A stretch of DNA of 64,000 nt from Nocardioides sp. Soil797. GTDB lineage: Bacteria; Actinomycetota; Actinomycetes; Propionibacteriales; Nocardioidaceae. Numbering within the stretch: the stretch's first letter is position 1; each line of letters begins with the position of its first letter. The stretch covers positions 62,001 through 126,000 of the forward strand of contig LMSR01000020.1 in the NCBI GenBank assembly GCA_001429555.1, in the 5' to 3' direction. Of this stretch, positions 56,210-64,000 are shown piece after piece. The notes below the pieces were generated by a model. The model ran no database searches. It had not been told where the DNA came from and was given only the letters and a program-made list of their open reading frames with translations. The position numbers were made by a program, and so were the translations under genes.

Positions 56210-56908
56210 TCAGCGCCCGCGCAGGTTGCCGCGCTGGCCCTTCATGCTGGTCGGCACCGGCCCCTTGGGCAGCGGAATGTTGGAGCGGTTCGCGTCGAGG
56301 GCCTTGATCCGGTAGAGCAGGTCCGTCATCTCCTGGCCCTTGATGTTGCGACCGAGCTTGGTGACGTGCTTGACCAGCTTGTTCAGCGGGACCTCACCCT
56401 CGCCGTTGCCGCAGACGACTTCGTGGATCGGGGTCTCCGAGGCGACGCGCTCGTGCTTGCGGCGCTCGTTGATGAGCAGCTGCTTCACGCGTGCGGGGGA
56501 GCCCTCGCCGACGAGGACGATGCCGGGCGGCCCGATGACGCGGTGCACGACGTCCTGCTGCTTCGTGAACGCCACCGCGGGATCGGTCTTCCAGCCGCGG
56601 CGCAGCATGCCCAGGGCAGCCGCAGCGGCCCCCTTCTGACCGTCCATCTGGTTGAACGCGGCCCGTTGCGCGCGGCGGCCGAAGATGATCATCGTGAACA
56701 GCAGGCCGAAGAGCAGACCACCGATGACCGGGAACAGCCAGATCGGGCCGGGCAGGAAGTAGAAGAGCCCGAAGCCGACAGCGGCGCCCAGGATGAAGGC
56801 GCCGAGCATCCACAGACCGATCTTGGTGTCGGTCTTCCTCGCCATCTTGTAGGTCTGGACGAGTTGCTTGCGGCGGCTCATCTTCTCGGGTGCCACAGGT
56901 GTCGACAT
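56210..56908 (-). CDS. DUF4191 membrane protein
   Basis: A 232-residue protein with two adjacent membrane helices (residues ~30-75: IGLWMLGAFILGAAVGFGLFYFL and IWLFPVIGGLLFGLLFTMIIFG) and a conserved cytoplasmic part (NQMDGQKGAAAAALGMLRRGWKTDPAVAFTKQQDVVHRVIGPPGIVLVGEG). The pattern is the actinobacterial DUF4191 family, usually next to lipA, as here. Function unknown. Confidence 0.9.
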   Translation of the reverse strand: MSTPVAPEKMSRRKQLVQTYKMARKTDTKIGLWMLGAFILGAAVGFGLFYFLPGPIWLFPVIGGLLFGLLFTMIIFGRRAQRAAFNQMDGQKGAAAAALGMLRRGWKTDPAVAFTKQQDVVHRVIGPPGIVLVGEGSPARVKQLLINERRKHERVASETPIHEVVCGNGEGEVPLNKLVKHVTKLGRNIKGQEMTDLLYRIKALDANRSNIPLPKGPVPTSMKGQRGNLRGR

Positions 56909-56959
56909 GGTGTTGGCCTTCTGGATGTCAGGTCGGTCGGTGCGGGGTGGAGACTACCG

Positions 56960-57919
56960 TCAGACGAGCTGGCGGCGTTCCATCGCCTGCTTGTAGAGAC
57001 GTCCGGCGCGGTACGACGAGCGCACCAGCGGGCCGGAGAGCACGCCGGAGAAGCCGATGTCCTCGGCCTCTTCGCTGAGCTCGACGAACTCCTGGGGCTT
57101 GACCCACCGCTCGACGGGGTGGTGACGCACCGACGGGCGGAGGTACTGGGTGATGGTGATCAGCTCACACCCTGCCTCGTGCAGGTCGGTGAGCGCCTGG
57201 GAGATCTCCTCGCGGGTCTCGCCCATGCCGAGGATGAGGTTGGACTTGGTGACGAGGCCGAACTCACGGGCTGCGGTGATCACGCCGAGGGAGCGCTCGT
57301 AGGTGAACGCCGGACGGATCCGCTTGAAGATGCGCGGCACGGTCTCGACGTTGTGCGCGAGCACCTCGGGGCGGGACTCGAAGACCTCGGCCAGCAGGTC
57401 GGGCTTGCCGTTGAAGTCGGGGATCAGGTTCTCGACACCGGTGCCGGGGTTGAGCTCGTGGATCTTGCGGACCGTCTCGGCGTACAGCCAGGCGCCGCCG
57501 TCGGGCAGGTCGTCGCGGGCGACGCCGGTGATGGTCGCGTAGCGGAGCTCCATCTTCTGCACGGACTCGGCGACCCGGCGCGGCTCGTCGCGGTCGAGGG
57601 GCTGCGGCTTGCCGGTGTCGATCTGGCAGAAGTCGCACCGGCGGGTGCACTGCTCGCCGCCGATGAGGAAGGTGGCCTCGCGGTCCTCCCAGCACTCGAA
57701 GATGTTGGGACAACCCGCTTCCTGGCAGACGGTGTGGAGTCCCTCGGACTTCACGAGCTTCATCAGCTCGTTGTACTCCGGGCCCATCTTGGCCTTGGTC
57801 CTGATCCACTCGGGTTTGCGCTCGATCGGGGTCTCCGCGTTGCGCACTTCGAGTCTCAGCAGCTTGCGCCCGTTCGGGGCGGTGGGCGAGGTGGCCTGGT
57901 CGGCTGGTGCTTGCGTCAC
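56960..57919 (-). CDS. lipA: lipoyl synthase
   Basis: A 319-residue radical-SAM enzyme that inserts sulfur into octanoyl groups on lipoyl domains. Auxiliary cluster Cys set in CQEAGCPNIFECWEDREATFLIGG (residues ~66-90), radical-SAM CxxxCxxC in CTRRCDFCQ (~93-101), and C-terminal VRSSYRAG with the conserved Ser. GTG 57919 is used; an in-frame upstream GTG would add a few residues. DUF4191 follows on the same strand; lipB is nearby. Confidence 0.97.
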   Translation of the reverse strand: MTQAPADQATSPTAPNGRKLLRLEVRNAETPIERKPEWIRTKAKMGPEYNELMKLVKSEGLHTVCQEAGCPNIFECWEDREATFLIGGEQCTRRCDFCQIDTGKPQPLDRDEPRRVAESVQKMELRYATITGVARDDLPDGGAWLYAETVRKIHELNPGTGVENLIPDFNGKPDLLAEVFESRPEVLAHNVETVPRIFKRIRPAFTYERSLGVITAAREFGLVTKSNLILGMGETREEISQALTDLHEAGCELITITQYLRPSVRHHPVERWVKPQEFVELSEEAEDIGFSGVLSGPLVRSSYRAGRLYKQAMERRQLV

Positions 57920-58010
57920 GGCGGCCACTCTACGCCCGTGACGAAGGCCACCCCAATCGACTGCGGACCCGCCGGTACGCCGCCCGGAGCGGTCCGCGGA
58001 GCCTGCCGGA

Positions 58011-58988
58011 TCAGGGCACGTCGCGCCGTCGGAAGGACGCGATCGAGAGCGCGATGACGACGGCCAGGATGACGGCGTAGTACACCACACCGTGGGTCGG
58101 AGAGAGTGTCAGCATCACCTCACTGCAGTCGCCCATGCACGAGTAGTCGCCCTGCGGCCAGTACTCGTATCCGTTCTGCAGGATGGCCGCGGCGTTGGAG
58201 TGGAACATCCAGCGCTCGGGGTCGTCGAAGGGAAGCACCGCCATCAGCATGGATCCGCCGATGGCTCCGGCGAGCAGGAGACCGAGGCAGGCCACGGTGC
58301 TGCGGAAGAGCATGGTCACCGCGAAGCCCATCAGGGCAGCGGCGCCGGCGAACAACGTCGTGCGCAACGCCATCGCCCCGGCGTCTCCGGCGAGACCGGC
58401 CATCGACACGTCGCGGATCGCGGCCAGCCCGGCGTACAGGCTCCAGAACAGTGCCGAGCCGACCACCGCCAGGAGCATGCCGCCCAGGGCGGCTGCTCCG
58501 GCCTTGGCGAGCCACAGCCGGGTGCGGCGTGACTCGAAGAGCAGCTGGTTGCTCATCGATCCGGAGGCCCAGTCGGCACCGGCGAACGTCGTGCCGAGGA
58601 TCATCGCCAGCAGCACCATGAAGACGGCCGTCGACAGGCCCGGGCCGTTGAGTGCGTACGACGTGCTGAGCTGGTCGCGCCACAGGTAGTTGGAGACGTC
58701 GTCCTCGTAGAGGATGGAATCGGCACACGACTGCTCGAGATCCGGGTCGTCGGCCTCCATGCCGTACTGCTTCGGGTGCTTGACGCATCGGTCCACGTCC
58801 TGCTGCTGGTACTGCTGGCTCGCCTCCATCTGGGCCTCGGCGTCGGCGATGTCAGCGTCACTGAGCGGCCGGGTGTTCCACGCGGTCGCGGCGATGAAGA
58901 TGATCGGCAGGACGACGGCGGCCAGGAGGATCAGGAGCGCGGCGCGTCGCCAGCGCAGACGGGTCAGCTCGACCTTGAGGAGATTCAT
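58011..58988 (-). CDS. ABC-2-type transporter permease
   Basis: A 325-residue membrane protein with an N-terminal helix (LLILLAAVVLPIIFIAATAW, residues ~18-37), a long extracellular loop and five more helices, the ABC-2 permease layout. Its ATG overlaps the ATPase stop (ATGA-type, 4 bases), so the two subunits are translated together. Substrate unknown. Confidence 0.85.
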   Translation of the reverse strand: MNLLKVELTRLRWRRAALLILLAAVVLPIIFIAATAWNTRPLSDADIADAEAQMEASQQYQQQDVDRCVKHPKQYGMEADDPDLEQSCADSILYEDDVSNYLWRDQLSTSYALNGPGLSTAVFMVLLAMILGTTFAGADWASGSMSNQLLFESRRTRLWLAKAGAAALGGMLLAVVGSALFWSLYAGLAAIRDVSMAGLAGDAGAMALRTTLFAGAAALMGFAVTMLFRSTVACLGLLLAGAIGGSMLMAVLPFDDPERWMFHSNAAAILQNGYEYWPQGDYSCMGDCSEVMLTLSPTHGVVYYAVILAVVIALSIASFRRRDVP

Positions 58989-59953
58989 GCGCCGGCCTCC
59001 CCACCGGGTGTCGGGTCGCCGGTTCTGCCACGGGTGGCGGTGTCGTCGAGGCTGGTGCCCTCGGTGAGCTGCAGGAACACCGACTCGAGGTCGGCCCGCT
59101 CGGCGCTGAGCTCGGTCAGGAAGATGCCTTGGCCGGCGAGGGCGCGCGTGATCGCCTCGGGTGCGTCGGTCTCGACCAGCAGGTGACCGTCGGTGACCCG
59201 GGCGGCGAGATCGTGGTCGTGCAGCACCCGGGCTGCAGCCTCGGCGTCGGGCACTCCGACCCGCCAGGCGGTCCCGGCGCCGATCAGGTCGTCGACCTTG
59301 CCACTGGCCAGCATCCGACCGCGGCCGATGATGGTTGCCGAGTCACACACCTGCTGCACCTCGGCAAGGATGTGCGAGCTGAGCAGGACCGTCACGCCAC
59401 GGGCCCCGAGGTCACGGATCGTCTCGCGGATCTCGCGGATGCCCGACGGGTCGAGACCGTTGGTGGGTTCGTCGAGGATCAGCAGGTCCGGCTCCTTGAG
59501 CAGGGTCGCCGCGATCGCGAGCCGCTGCTTCATGCCGAGCGAGTAGGCACGGAACCTGTCGTCGTCGCGGCCGCTGAGGGAGACCGTCTCCAGGACCTCG
59601 TCGACGCGTGTCTCGGGCATGTCGATGGTTCCGGCGAGCAGGCGCAGGTTCTGCCGGCCGGTGAAGTTGGGGGCGAACTTGGGGGACTCGACGACCGCGC
59701 CGATGCGCGGCAGCACCTCGGGCAGGTGGCGGGGCACCAGACGGCCGAACAGGCGCATCGTGCCGTGGGTCGGCCGTGCCAGGCCGAGGAGCATCCGGAT
59801 GGTGGTGGTCTTGCCGGAGCCGTTCGGCCCCAGGAAGCCGTGCACGCCGCCGGCCGGGACGGCCAGGTTGAGGTCCTTGACCGCCACCCCGACACCGTGC
59901 CGGGTGCGGAACTCCTTGTGCAGTCCCTCGGTCTCGATCACCAGTTCGCTCAC
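58985..59953 (-). CDS. ABC transporter ATPase
   Basis: A 322-residue ATPase: Walker A GPNGSGKTTT (residues ~38-47), Q-loop, signature-type YSLGMKQRLAIA (~133) and Walker B LLILDEPTNGLDP (~155). The C-terminal extension is typical of ABC-2 exporters of the lantibiotic/multidrug class. GTG 59953 with upstream GGGGGA; the frame is open upstream without support. Confidence 0.92.
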   Translation of the reverse strand: MSELVIETEGLHKEFRTRHGVGVAVKDLNLAVPAGGVHGFLGPNGSGKTTTIRMLLGLARPTHGTMRLFGRLVPRHLPEVLPRIGAVVESPKFAPNFTGRQNLRLLAGTIDMPETRVDEVLETVSLSGRDDDRFRAYSLGMKQRLAIAATLLKEPDLLILDEPTNGLDPSGIREIRETIRDLGARGVTVLLSSHILAEVQQVCDSATIIGRGRMLASGKVDDLIGAGTAWRVGVPDAEAAARVLHDHDLAARVTDGHLLVETDAPEAITRALAGQGIFLTELSAERADLESVFLQLTEGTSLDDTATRGRTGDPTPGGEAGA

Positions 59954-60058
59954 GCTTCCCCCTCTTGGTCGGAGGAATCCTGTCAGCAGTACGCCGCCCC
60001 GCCGCCTCGCCGCGCCGTACGCCCGGCAGGCGACCCTCAGGGCTGTCGCGACCACGCC

Positions 60059-60778
60059 CTACCGGGACGTGGGTGAGACCAGGTTCAGCCGCGGTGGCTC
60101 CGGGCGGGGCTCGTAGTCGGGGGTGGGCACGTAGTCGTCCCACGACAGGAGGTCGGCCACGTGCTTCTCGACGCTGGGGATGACGTCGGCGGTCATGACG
60201 TCGCGACCCAGCTCCTGCGACAGGGAGGTGACCCCGGCGTCGGCGATGCCACAGGGAACGAAGCGGTCGTACCACCCGAGGTCGACGTTGCAGTTGAGCG
60301 CGAAGCCGTGCATGGTCACCCGCTTGGAGACCCGCAGCCCGATCGCGCCGATCTTGCGCTCGGGCCCCTTGGCGTCGGCCTGCAGCCACACGCCGCTGCG
60401 ACCGGGGATCCGCGCCGTGGTCACGCCGAAGTCGGTGCAGACGTGGATCAGGGCCTCTTCCACACGGCGTACGTAGTCGACGACCTTGACCCGCTCGGGC
60501 AGCTTCACGATCGGATAGCCGACCAGCTGGCCGGGGCCGTGGAAGGTGATCTTGCCGCCACGGTTCACGTCGATCACGGGGGCGCCACCCGGGTCGAGCG
60601 GCCGCTCGTGGGGATCGGTACGGGTGCCGGCGGTGAAGACCGGCGGGTGCTCGAGCAGGAGGACGGTGTCGGCGGCGCCCTCGGCGACACCGGCATGGAT
60701 CTCGCCCTGCAACTCCCACGCCTCGAGGTAGCCGATCGCGTCGGCGCCCAGACCTATTTCACGGAACTCCAGTGGCAC
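60059..60778 (-). CDS. lipB: octanoyl-[acyl-carrier] protein N-octanoyltransferase
   Basis: A 239-residue LipB: LLLEHPPVFTAGTRTD (residues ~43-58), NRGGKITFHGPGQLVGYPIVKLP (~77-99), RKIGAIGLRVSKRVTMHGFALNCN (~142-165) and CGIADAGVTSL with the catalytic Cys/Lys pair. GTG 60778 starts at the conserved PLEFREIG. It transfers octanoate to the E2 domains that LipA then sulfurates. Confidence 0.96.
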   Translation of the reverse strand: MPLEFREIGLGADAIGYLEAWELQGEIHAGVAEGAADTVLLLEHPPVFTAGTRTDPHERPLDPGGAPVIDVNRGGKITFHGPGQLVGYPIVKLPERVKVVDYVRRVEEALIHVCTDFGVTTARIPGRSGVWLQADAKGPERKIGAIGLRVSKRVTMHGFALNCNVDLGWYDRFVPCGIADAGVTSLSQELGRDVMTADVIPSVEKHVADLLSWDDYVPTPDYEPRPEPPRLNLVSPTSR

Positions 60779-60904
60779 GGGATCGACCCTACTCCCGGAT
60801 GCCCACGGCCCGGGGAGGGGTCCCGACGGGGCTCGCCACCGCCGCCACCGCGGGCCTGTGGACAACCGGATGCGGCGGGTGCCGGCTTGGGGAAGGGTGG
60901 AGCC

Positions 60905-61465
60905 ATGAACGCACGCACTCTGGTCACCGGGTTGCTGAGCGTCGTCTTCGTGACGGCCTCGGTCGTCGGCGTGCTGCTGTTGGCGCACGGCACGGCGCCG
61001 TCATCCGGTGCCGACGAACCATCCCCGGAGCAGATCGTGAGCGGCGGCGCGTCGGCCGCGGCGGCCGCCGGCGCGGCGTTCGGGGTGGGCGAGGCACGCA
61101 GGTCGGCGCGAGAGATCCTGGCCGACTGGGATCGCGGCCGCGCCGCGGCGTACTCCTCCGGCAGGCCCGGTGCCCTGCGCTCCCTCTACACCGCCGCCAG
61201 CCACTCGGGCGACGCCGATGTGAGGCTGCTGCGCGGCTACCTCAGCCGGGGGCTGCGCGTCGAACACCTGCGCATGCAGGTGCTGGCGTTCCGCGTCCTA
61301 CGGCGTACGCCGACCCGGCTGGTCCTGCAGGTGACCGACCGCCTGTCCGGGGCTGTCGCCGTCCAGGGCAAGGACCGCACCCCGTTGCCCGCCGACCGTG
61401 CAGACGATCGACGCATCACGATGACTCACCACGGTGACACCTGGCTGGTCGACGAGGTCCGTTGA
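60905..61465 (+). CDS. exported hypothetical protein
   Basis: A 186-residue protein with an N-terminal signal/anchor helix (TLVTGLLSVVFVTASVVGVLLLA, residues ~5-27) and an extracytoplasmic domain (ILADWDRGRAAAYSSGRPGALRSLYTAASHSGDADVRLLRGYLSRGLRVEHLRMQVLAFRVL), possibly a beta-rich ligand-binding fold. It is divergent from lipB. No family recognised. Confidence 0.6.
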   Translation: MNARTLVTGLLSVVFVTASVVGVLLLAHGTAPSSGADEPSPEQIVSGGASAAAAAGAAFGVGEARRSAREILADWDRGRAAAYSSGRPGALRSLYTAASHSGDADVRLLRGYLSRGLRVEHLRMQVLAFRVLRRTPTRLVLQVTDRLSGAVAVQGKDRTPLPADRADDRRITMTHHGDTWLVDEVR

Positions 61466-61472
61466 ACGGTCT

Positions 61473-62381
61473 TCAGCGTTGCCCGAGTGCGGTGGTCACC
61501 ACGTCCCTGACGTCGTGGTCGGCGAACTCGTAGCCCGCCTCGACCAGAGCTGTGGGTTGGCTGCGCAGTGAGCCGAGGATCTCGGGAGCCATCCGCCCGG
61601 CGGCGGGACGCAGCACGAACGCCGGCACCGCCAGCCGGGCCTTGCGACCCAGGGCACCGCACACGGCATCGGTGAACTCGGCGTTCGTCGGCGTGATGGG
61701 GGAGCAGAGGTTGAACGCTCCGCTCGCCGACTCGTGCTCGACCAGGTGGACGACCCCGCCGATCCAGTCGCGGAGCGAGATGATCGGGAAGAACTGGCTG
61801 CCGCTGCCCAACCGGGCGCCGAGCCCGAGCCGGAAGGGCAGCAGCATCGGCTTCAACGGCGGGTGGGTGCGATCGATCACCGGCGCGGTGCGCAGGATGG
61901 ACACCCGGGCGCCGGCATCGACTGCGGGCTGGGCCGCGTCCTGCCACAGCTGGGTGACCCCGGTGAGGAACGCGTCGCCCTGCGGCAGGGCGTCCTCGGA
62001 GAGGGGCTGGTCTCCGTGGTCGCCGTAGAACGAGATGCCGTTGCCGGCGAGGTACGCCGGGGTGCCCGTGCCGCCGCGATGGCTGCGGGCCACCGCATCG
62101 GCCAACACACGAGTGGTCGTCACGCGGCTGCTGACCAGCTCCGTGGCCCACTTCTTCGAGTGGGGGTTGCCGATCAGCGGAGAGCCAGCGAGGTTGATGA
62201 CCGCGTCGGCCGCATCGATCACTGACTGGTCGACCTCGCCAGCGTAGGGATCCCAGGTGGACTCGTCAGCGGCGCTGCCCTGTCGTCGTACCATCCTGGT
62301 CACCCGGTGGCCACGGTCGCGCAGCTCGGTGACCAGGTGCGTGCCCAGGAATCCTGATGATCCGGCAATGACGACGTCCAT
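61473..62381 (-). CDS. TIGR01777-family NAD-binding epimerase
   Basis: A 302-residue extended SDR of the YfcH/TIGR01777 family: VVIAGSSGFLGTHLVTEL (residues ~3-20), INLAGSPL (~76), GNGISFYGDHGDQPLSE (~122), and PLKPMLLPFRLGLGARLGSGSQFFPIISLRDWIGGVVHLVE. ATG 62381 starts at MDVVIAGSSG. Commonly linked to Fe-S or lipoate-related neighbourhoods; function unknown. Confidence 0.9.
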   Translation of the reverse strand: MDVVIAGSSGFLGTHLVTELRDRGHRVTRMVRRQGSAADESTWDPYAGEVDQSVIDAADAVINLAGSPLIGNPHSKKWATELVSSRVTTTRVLADAVARSHRGGTGTPAYLAGNGISFYGDHGDQPLSEDALPQGDAFLTGVTQLWQDAAQPAVDAGARVSILRTAPVIDRTHPPLKPMLLPFRLGLGARLGSGSQFFPIISLRDWIGGVVHLVEHESASGAFNLCSPITPTNAEFTDAVCGALGRKARLAVPAFVLRPAAGRMAPEILGSLRSQPTALVEAGYEFADHDVRDVVTTALGQR

Positions 62382-62439
62382 GTGGCCCAGCCTGTCACGT
62401 CGGGCCACGTCGAGTCGGCACGTGATCACCCAGAAATGC

Positions 62440-62489
62440 GCCGAGTCGGCACGTGTTCACGCGGTTGCGTCAACACGTGCCGACTCGGC
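62440..62489 (-). terminator. 18-bp-stem hairpin after sucB
   Basis: GCCGAGTCGGCACGTGTT and its exact reverse complement form an 18-bp stem with a 14-base loop, directly after the E2 stop. A further direct copy of the core CGAGTCGGCACGTG is at 62411-62424, so the segment is also a small repeat family. Confidence 0.75.
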
Positions 62490-62497
62490 GGGTGGGG

Positions 62498-64000
62498 TCA
62501 GACCTCGAAGGAGCCGGACTCCACCCGCTGCTTCACGTCCTGCAGGAAGCGGGCGGCGTCGGCGCCGTCCACGATGCGGTGGTCGTAGGTCAGCGACAGG
62601 TAGCACATGTGGCGAACCGCGATCGTCTCGCCGAGGTTCGGGTCATCGATGACGACCGGGCGCTTCACGACGGTGCCGGTGCCGAGGATCGCGACCTGCG
62701 GCTGGTTGATGATCGGCGTGTCGAAGAGCGCACCCACGCTGCCGGTGTTGGTCAGCGTGAACGTGCCGCCCGACAGCTCGTCGGGCTTGACCTTGTTGTT
62801 GCGGGTGCGGTCGGCCAGGTCCGCGATCTTGCGGGCGAGGCCGGCCACGTTGAGGTCGCCGGCGTTGTGGATCACCGGGCTCAGCAGGCCACGCTCGGTG
62901 TCGACCGCGATGGCCAGGTGTTCTGCGTCGAAGTAGGTCACCTCGCCCTTCTCGGCGTCGACCTGGGAGTTCAGGGCCGGGTGGGCCTTGAGGGCGTCGA
63001 TCGTGGCCTTGGCGAAGAACGGGAAGAACGACAGCTTGACGCCTTCGCGGGCCAGGAAGTCGGCCTTCGACTCGTTGCGCTTGCGTGCGACGTTGGTGAC
63101 GTCGACCTCGACGACCTGGGTGAGCTGGGCCGAGATCTGCAGCGACTCGACCATGCGCTTGGCGATCACCTTGCGCAGTCGGCTCAACGGCTCGGTCTTG
63201 CCCCGCAGCGGCGACGGCGTGCTCGGCGCAGGTGCTGAGGCAGCCGCAGCAGCCGGGGCCGCGGCGGTCGTGGGGGCGGCCGGGGTCTCCTTGGCCTTGG
63301 CGGCGTCGAGCACGTCCTGCTTGCGGATCCGGCCACCGACACCGGTGCCGGAGATGCTGGCCAGGTCGACGCCGTGCTGGTTGGCGAGCTTGCGCACCAG
63401 CGGGGTGACGTAGCCGGCGTCCTCGTTGCCGGAGCTCGCGGCGGGCTTGGACTCTGCAGCGGGCTGGGCAGCCGGCTGGGTGGCCGGTTGCGCGGCGGGC
63501 TCGGCGGGCTTGGTCTCGGCAGCGGGCTGTGCGGCGGGCTCGGACTCGGCAGCGGGCTGCGCTGCTGGCGCCTCTTCCTGCTTCGGCTCCTCCTTGGCCG
63601 GTTCCTCCTGCTTCGGCTCCTCCTGGGCGGGCGCCTCGGCAGCCGGTGCGGCACTGCCGTCACCGATCTTGCCCAGGACCGCGCCGACCTCGACGGTCTC
63701 GTCCTCGGCAACGCTCTGCTCGAGCAGGGTGCCGCCGACGGGCGAGGGGATCTCGGTGTCGACCTTGTCGGTGGAGACCTCGAGCAGCGGCTCGTCGACG
63801 GCCACCTCGTCGCCGACCTGCTTCAGCCAGCGGGTGACGGTGCCCTCGGTGACGGACTCACCGAGCTCGGGGAGCTTCACCTCGGTGCCACCGGCGCTGG
63901 CGCCACCGGTCTCGGCGGCCGGGGCCGGGGTCTCCTCCTTGGCGGCCGGCTGCTCGGCGGGTGCCTCCTCGGCAGCCGGCTCCTCGGCGGGTGCCTCTTC
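62498..64000 (-). CDS. sucB: 2-oxoglutarate dehydrogenase E2 (dihydrolipoyl succinyltransferase), partial
   Basis: The frame continues past the window edge at its 5' end. Visible from C-terminus: catalytic domain with active site YDHRIVDGADAARFL, E1/E3-binding domain (YVTPLVRKLANQHGVDLASISGTGVGGRIRKQDVL), a long Ala/Pro/Glu linker, a lipoyl domain with EVSTDKVDTEIPSP (lipoylated Lys), and more linker beyond 63880 indicating a second lipoyl domain upstream. It transfers succinyl groups to CoA in the citric-acid cycle. Confidence 0.93.
   Translation of the reverse strand, partial: EEAPAEEPAAEEAPAEQPAAKEETPAPAAETGGASAGGTEVKLPELGESVTEGTVTRWLKQVGDEVAVDEPLLEVSTDKVDTEIPSPVGGTLLEQSVAEDETVEVGAVLGKIGDGSAAPAAEAPAQEEPKQEEPAKEEPKQEEAPAAQPAAESEPAAQPAAETKPAEPAAQPATQPAAQPAAESKPAASSGNEDAGYVTPLVRKLANQHGVDLASISGTGVGGRIRKQDVLDAAKAKETPAAPTTAAAPAAAAASAPAPSTPSPLRGKTEPLSRLRKVIAKRMVESLQISAQLTQVVEVDVTNVARKRNESKADFLAREGVKLSFFPFFAKATIDALKAHPALNSQVDAEKGEVTYFDAEHLAIAVDTERGLLSPVIHNAGDLNVAGLARKIADLADRTRNNKVKPDELSGGTFTLTNTGSVGALFDTPIINQPQVAILGTGTVVKRPVVIDDPNLGETIAVRHMCYLSLTYDHRIVDGADAARFLQDVKQRVESGSFEV

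Overview
The window is high-GC actinobacterial chromosome, most like a Nocardioides or close relative. The pointers are the GC-rich codon use, many GTG starts, 4-base ATGA/GTGA overlaps, an ANTAR regulator, F420-type LLM oxidoreductase, DUF5709 and DUF4191 proteins, LipA/LipB near SucB, and a GlnR-type operator before glnA. No rRNA, complete tRNA or CRISPR array was seen. The genus is an inference.

Layout. 1-8.3 kb is ordinary chromosome: an MFS exporter with a divergent LysR regulator, a TOPRIM protein, D-aminoacyl-tRNA deacylase, release factor 3, a DUF4396 membrane protein with a copper-operator-like dyad, and an AraC regulator divergent from an NmrA oxidoreductase/DUF1772 pair. 8.3-12.4 kb is a composite-transposon-like block: a complete ISL3 element at the left, a 166-bp IS remnant at the right, and one 8-bp target duplication outside both. 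It carries a 3' tRNA fragment, a small monooxygenase and a GlxA-type regulator.

13.5-48.4 kb is the centre of interest. It is a general-stress island with a SigB/SigF-type sigma factor (21331-22140) followed by one protein that joins an RsbU-like phosphatase, an RsbW-like kinase fold and an RsbV-like STAS domain. Around them are 18 sites of the form GNNT-N15/16-GGGTAC, plus 4 close variants and 5 with only the -10 element, most just upstream of a gene. The downstream genes are typical stress functions: large catalase, DJ-1/PfpI protein, topoisomerase IB, phosphoketolase, YihY, YtxH-like, PRC-barrel, formaldehyde-dehydrogenase-like ADH, haem-oxygenase-like enzyme with CDGSH protein, FMN reductase, YbdK-type ligase, and many tiny acidic or one-helix proteins. 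The inference is that this is a physically clustered sigma-B-type regulon with its own switch.

49.5-53.2 kb is an accessory segment: repeats, a 40-residue Cys-rich protein, a HEPN/MNT toxin-antitoxin pair with a palindromic operator, an XRE regulator and two unknown genes. It is flanked by a near-identical 16-bp direct repeat whose right copy lies in the glnA terminator. 53.2-64 kb is core: glnA with a four-half-site GlnR-like box, an RDD protein, an LppX-like lipoprotein, DUF4191, lipA, an ABC exporter, lipB, a TIGR01777 epimerase and the 3' part of the 2-oxoglutarate dehydrogenase E2 gene (its lipoyl domains are the substrate of LipA/LipB).
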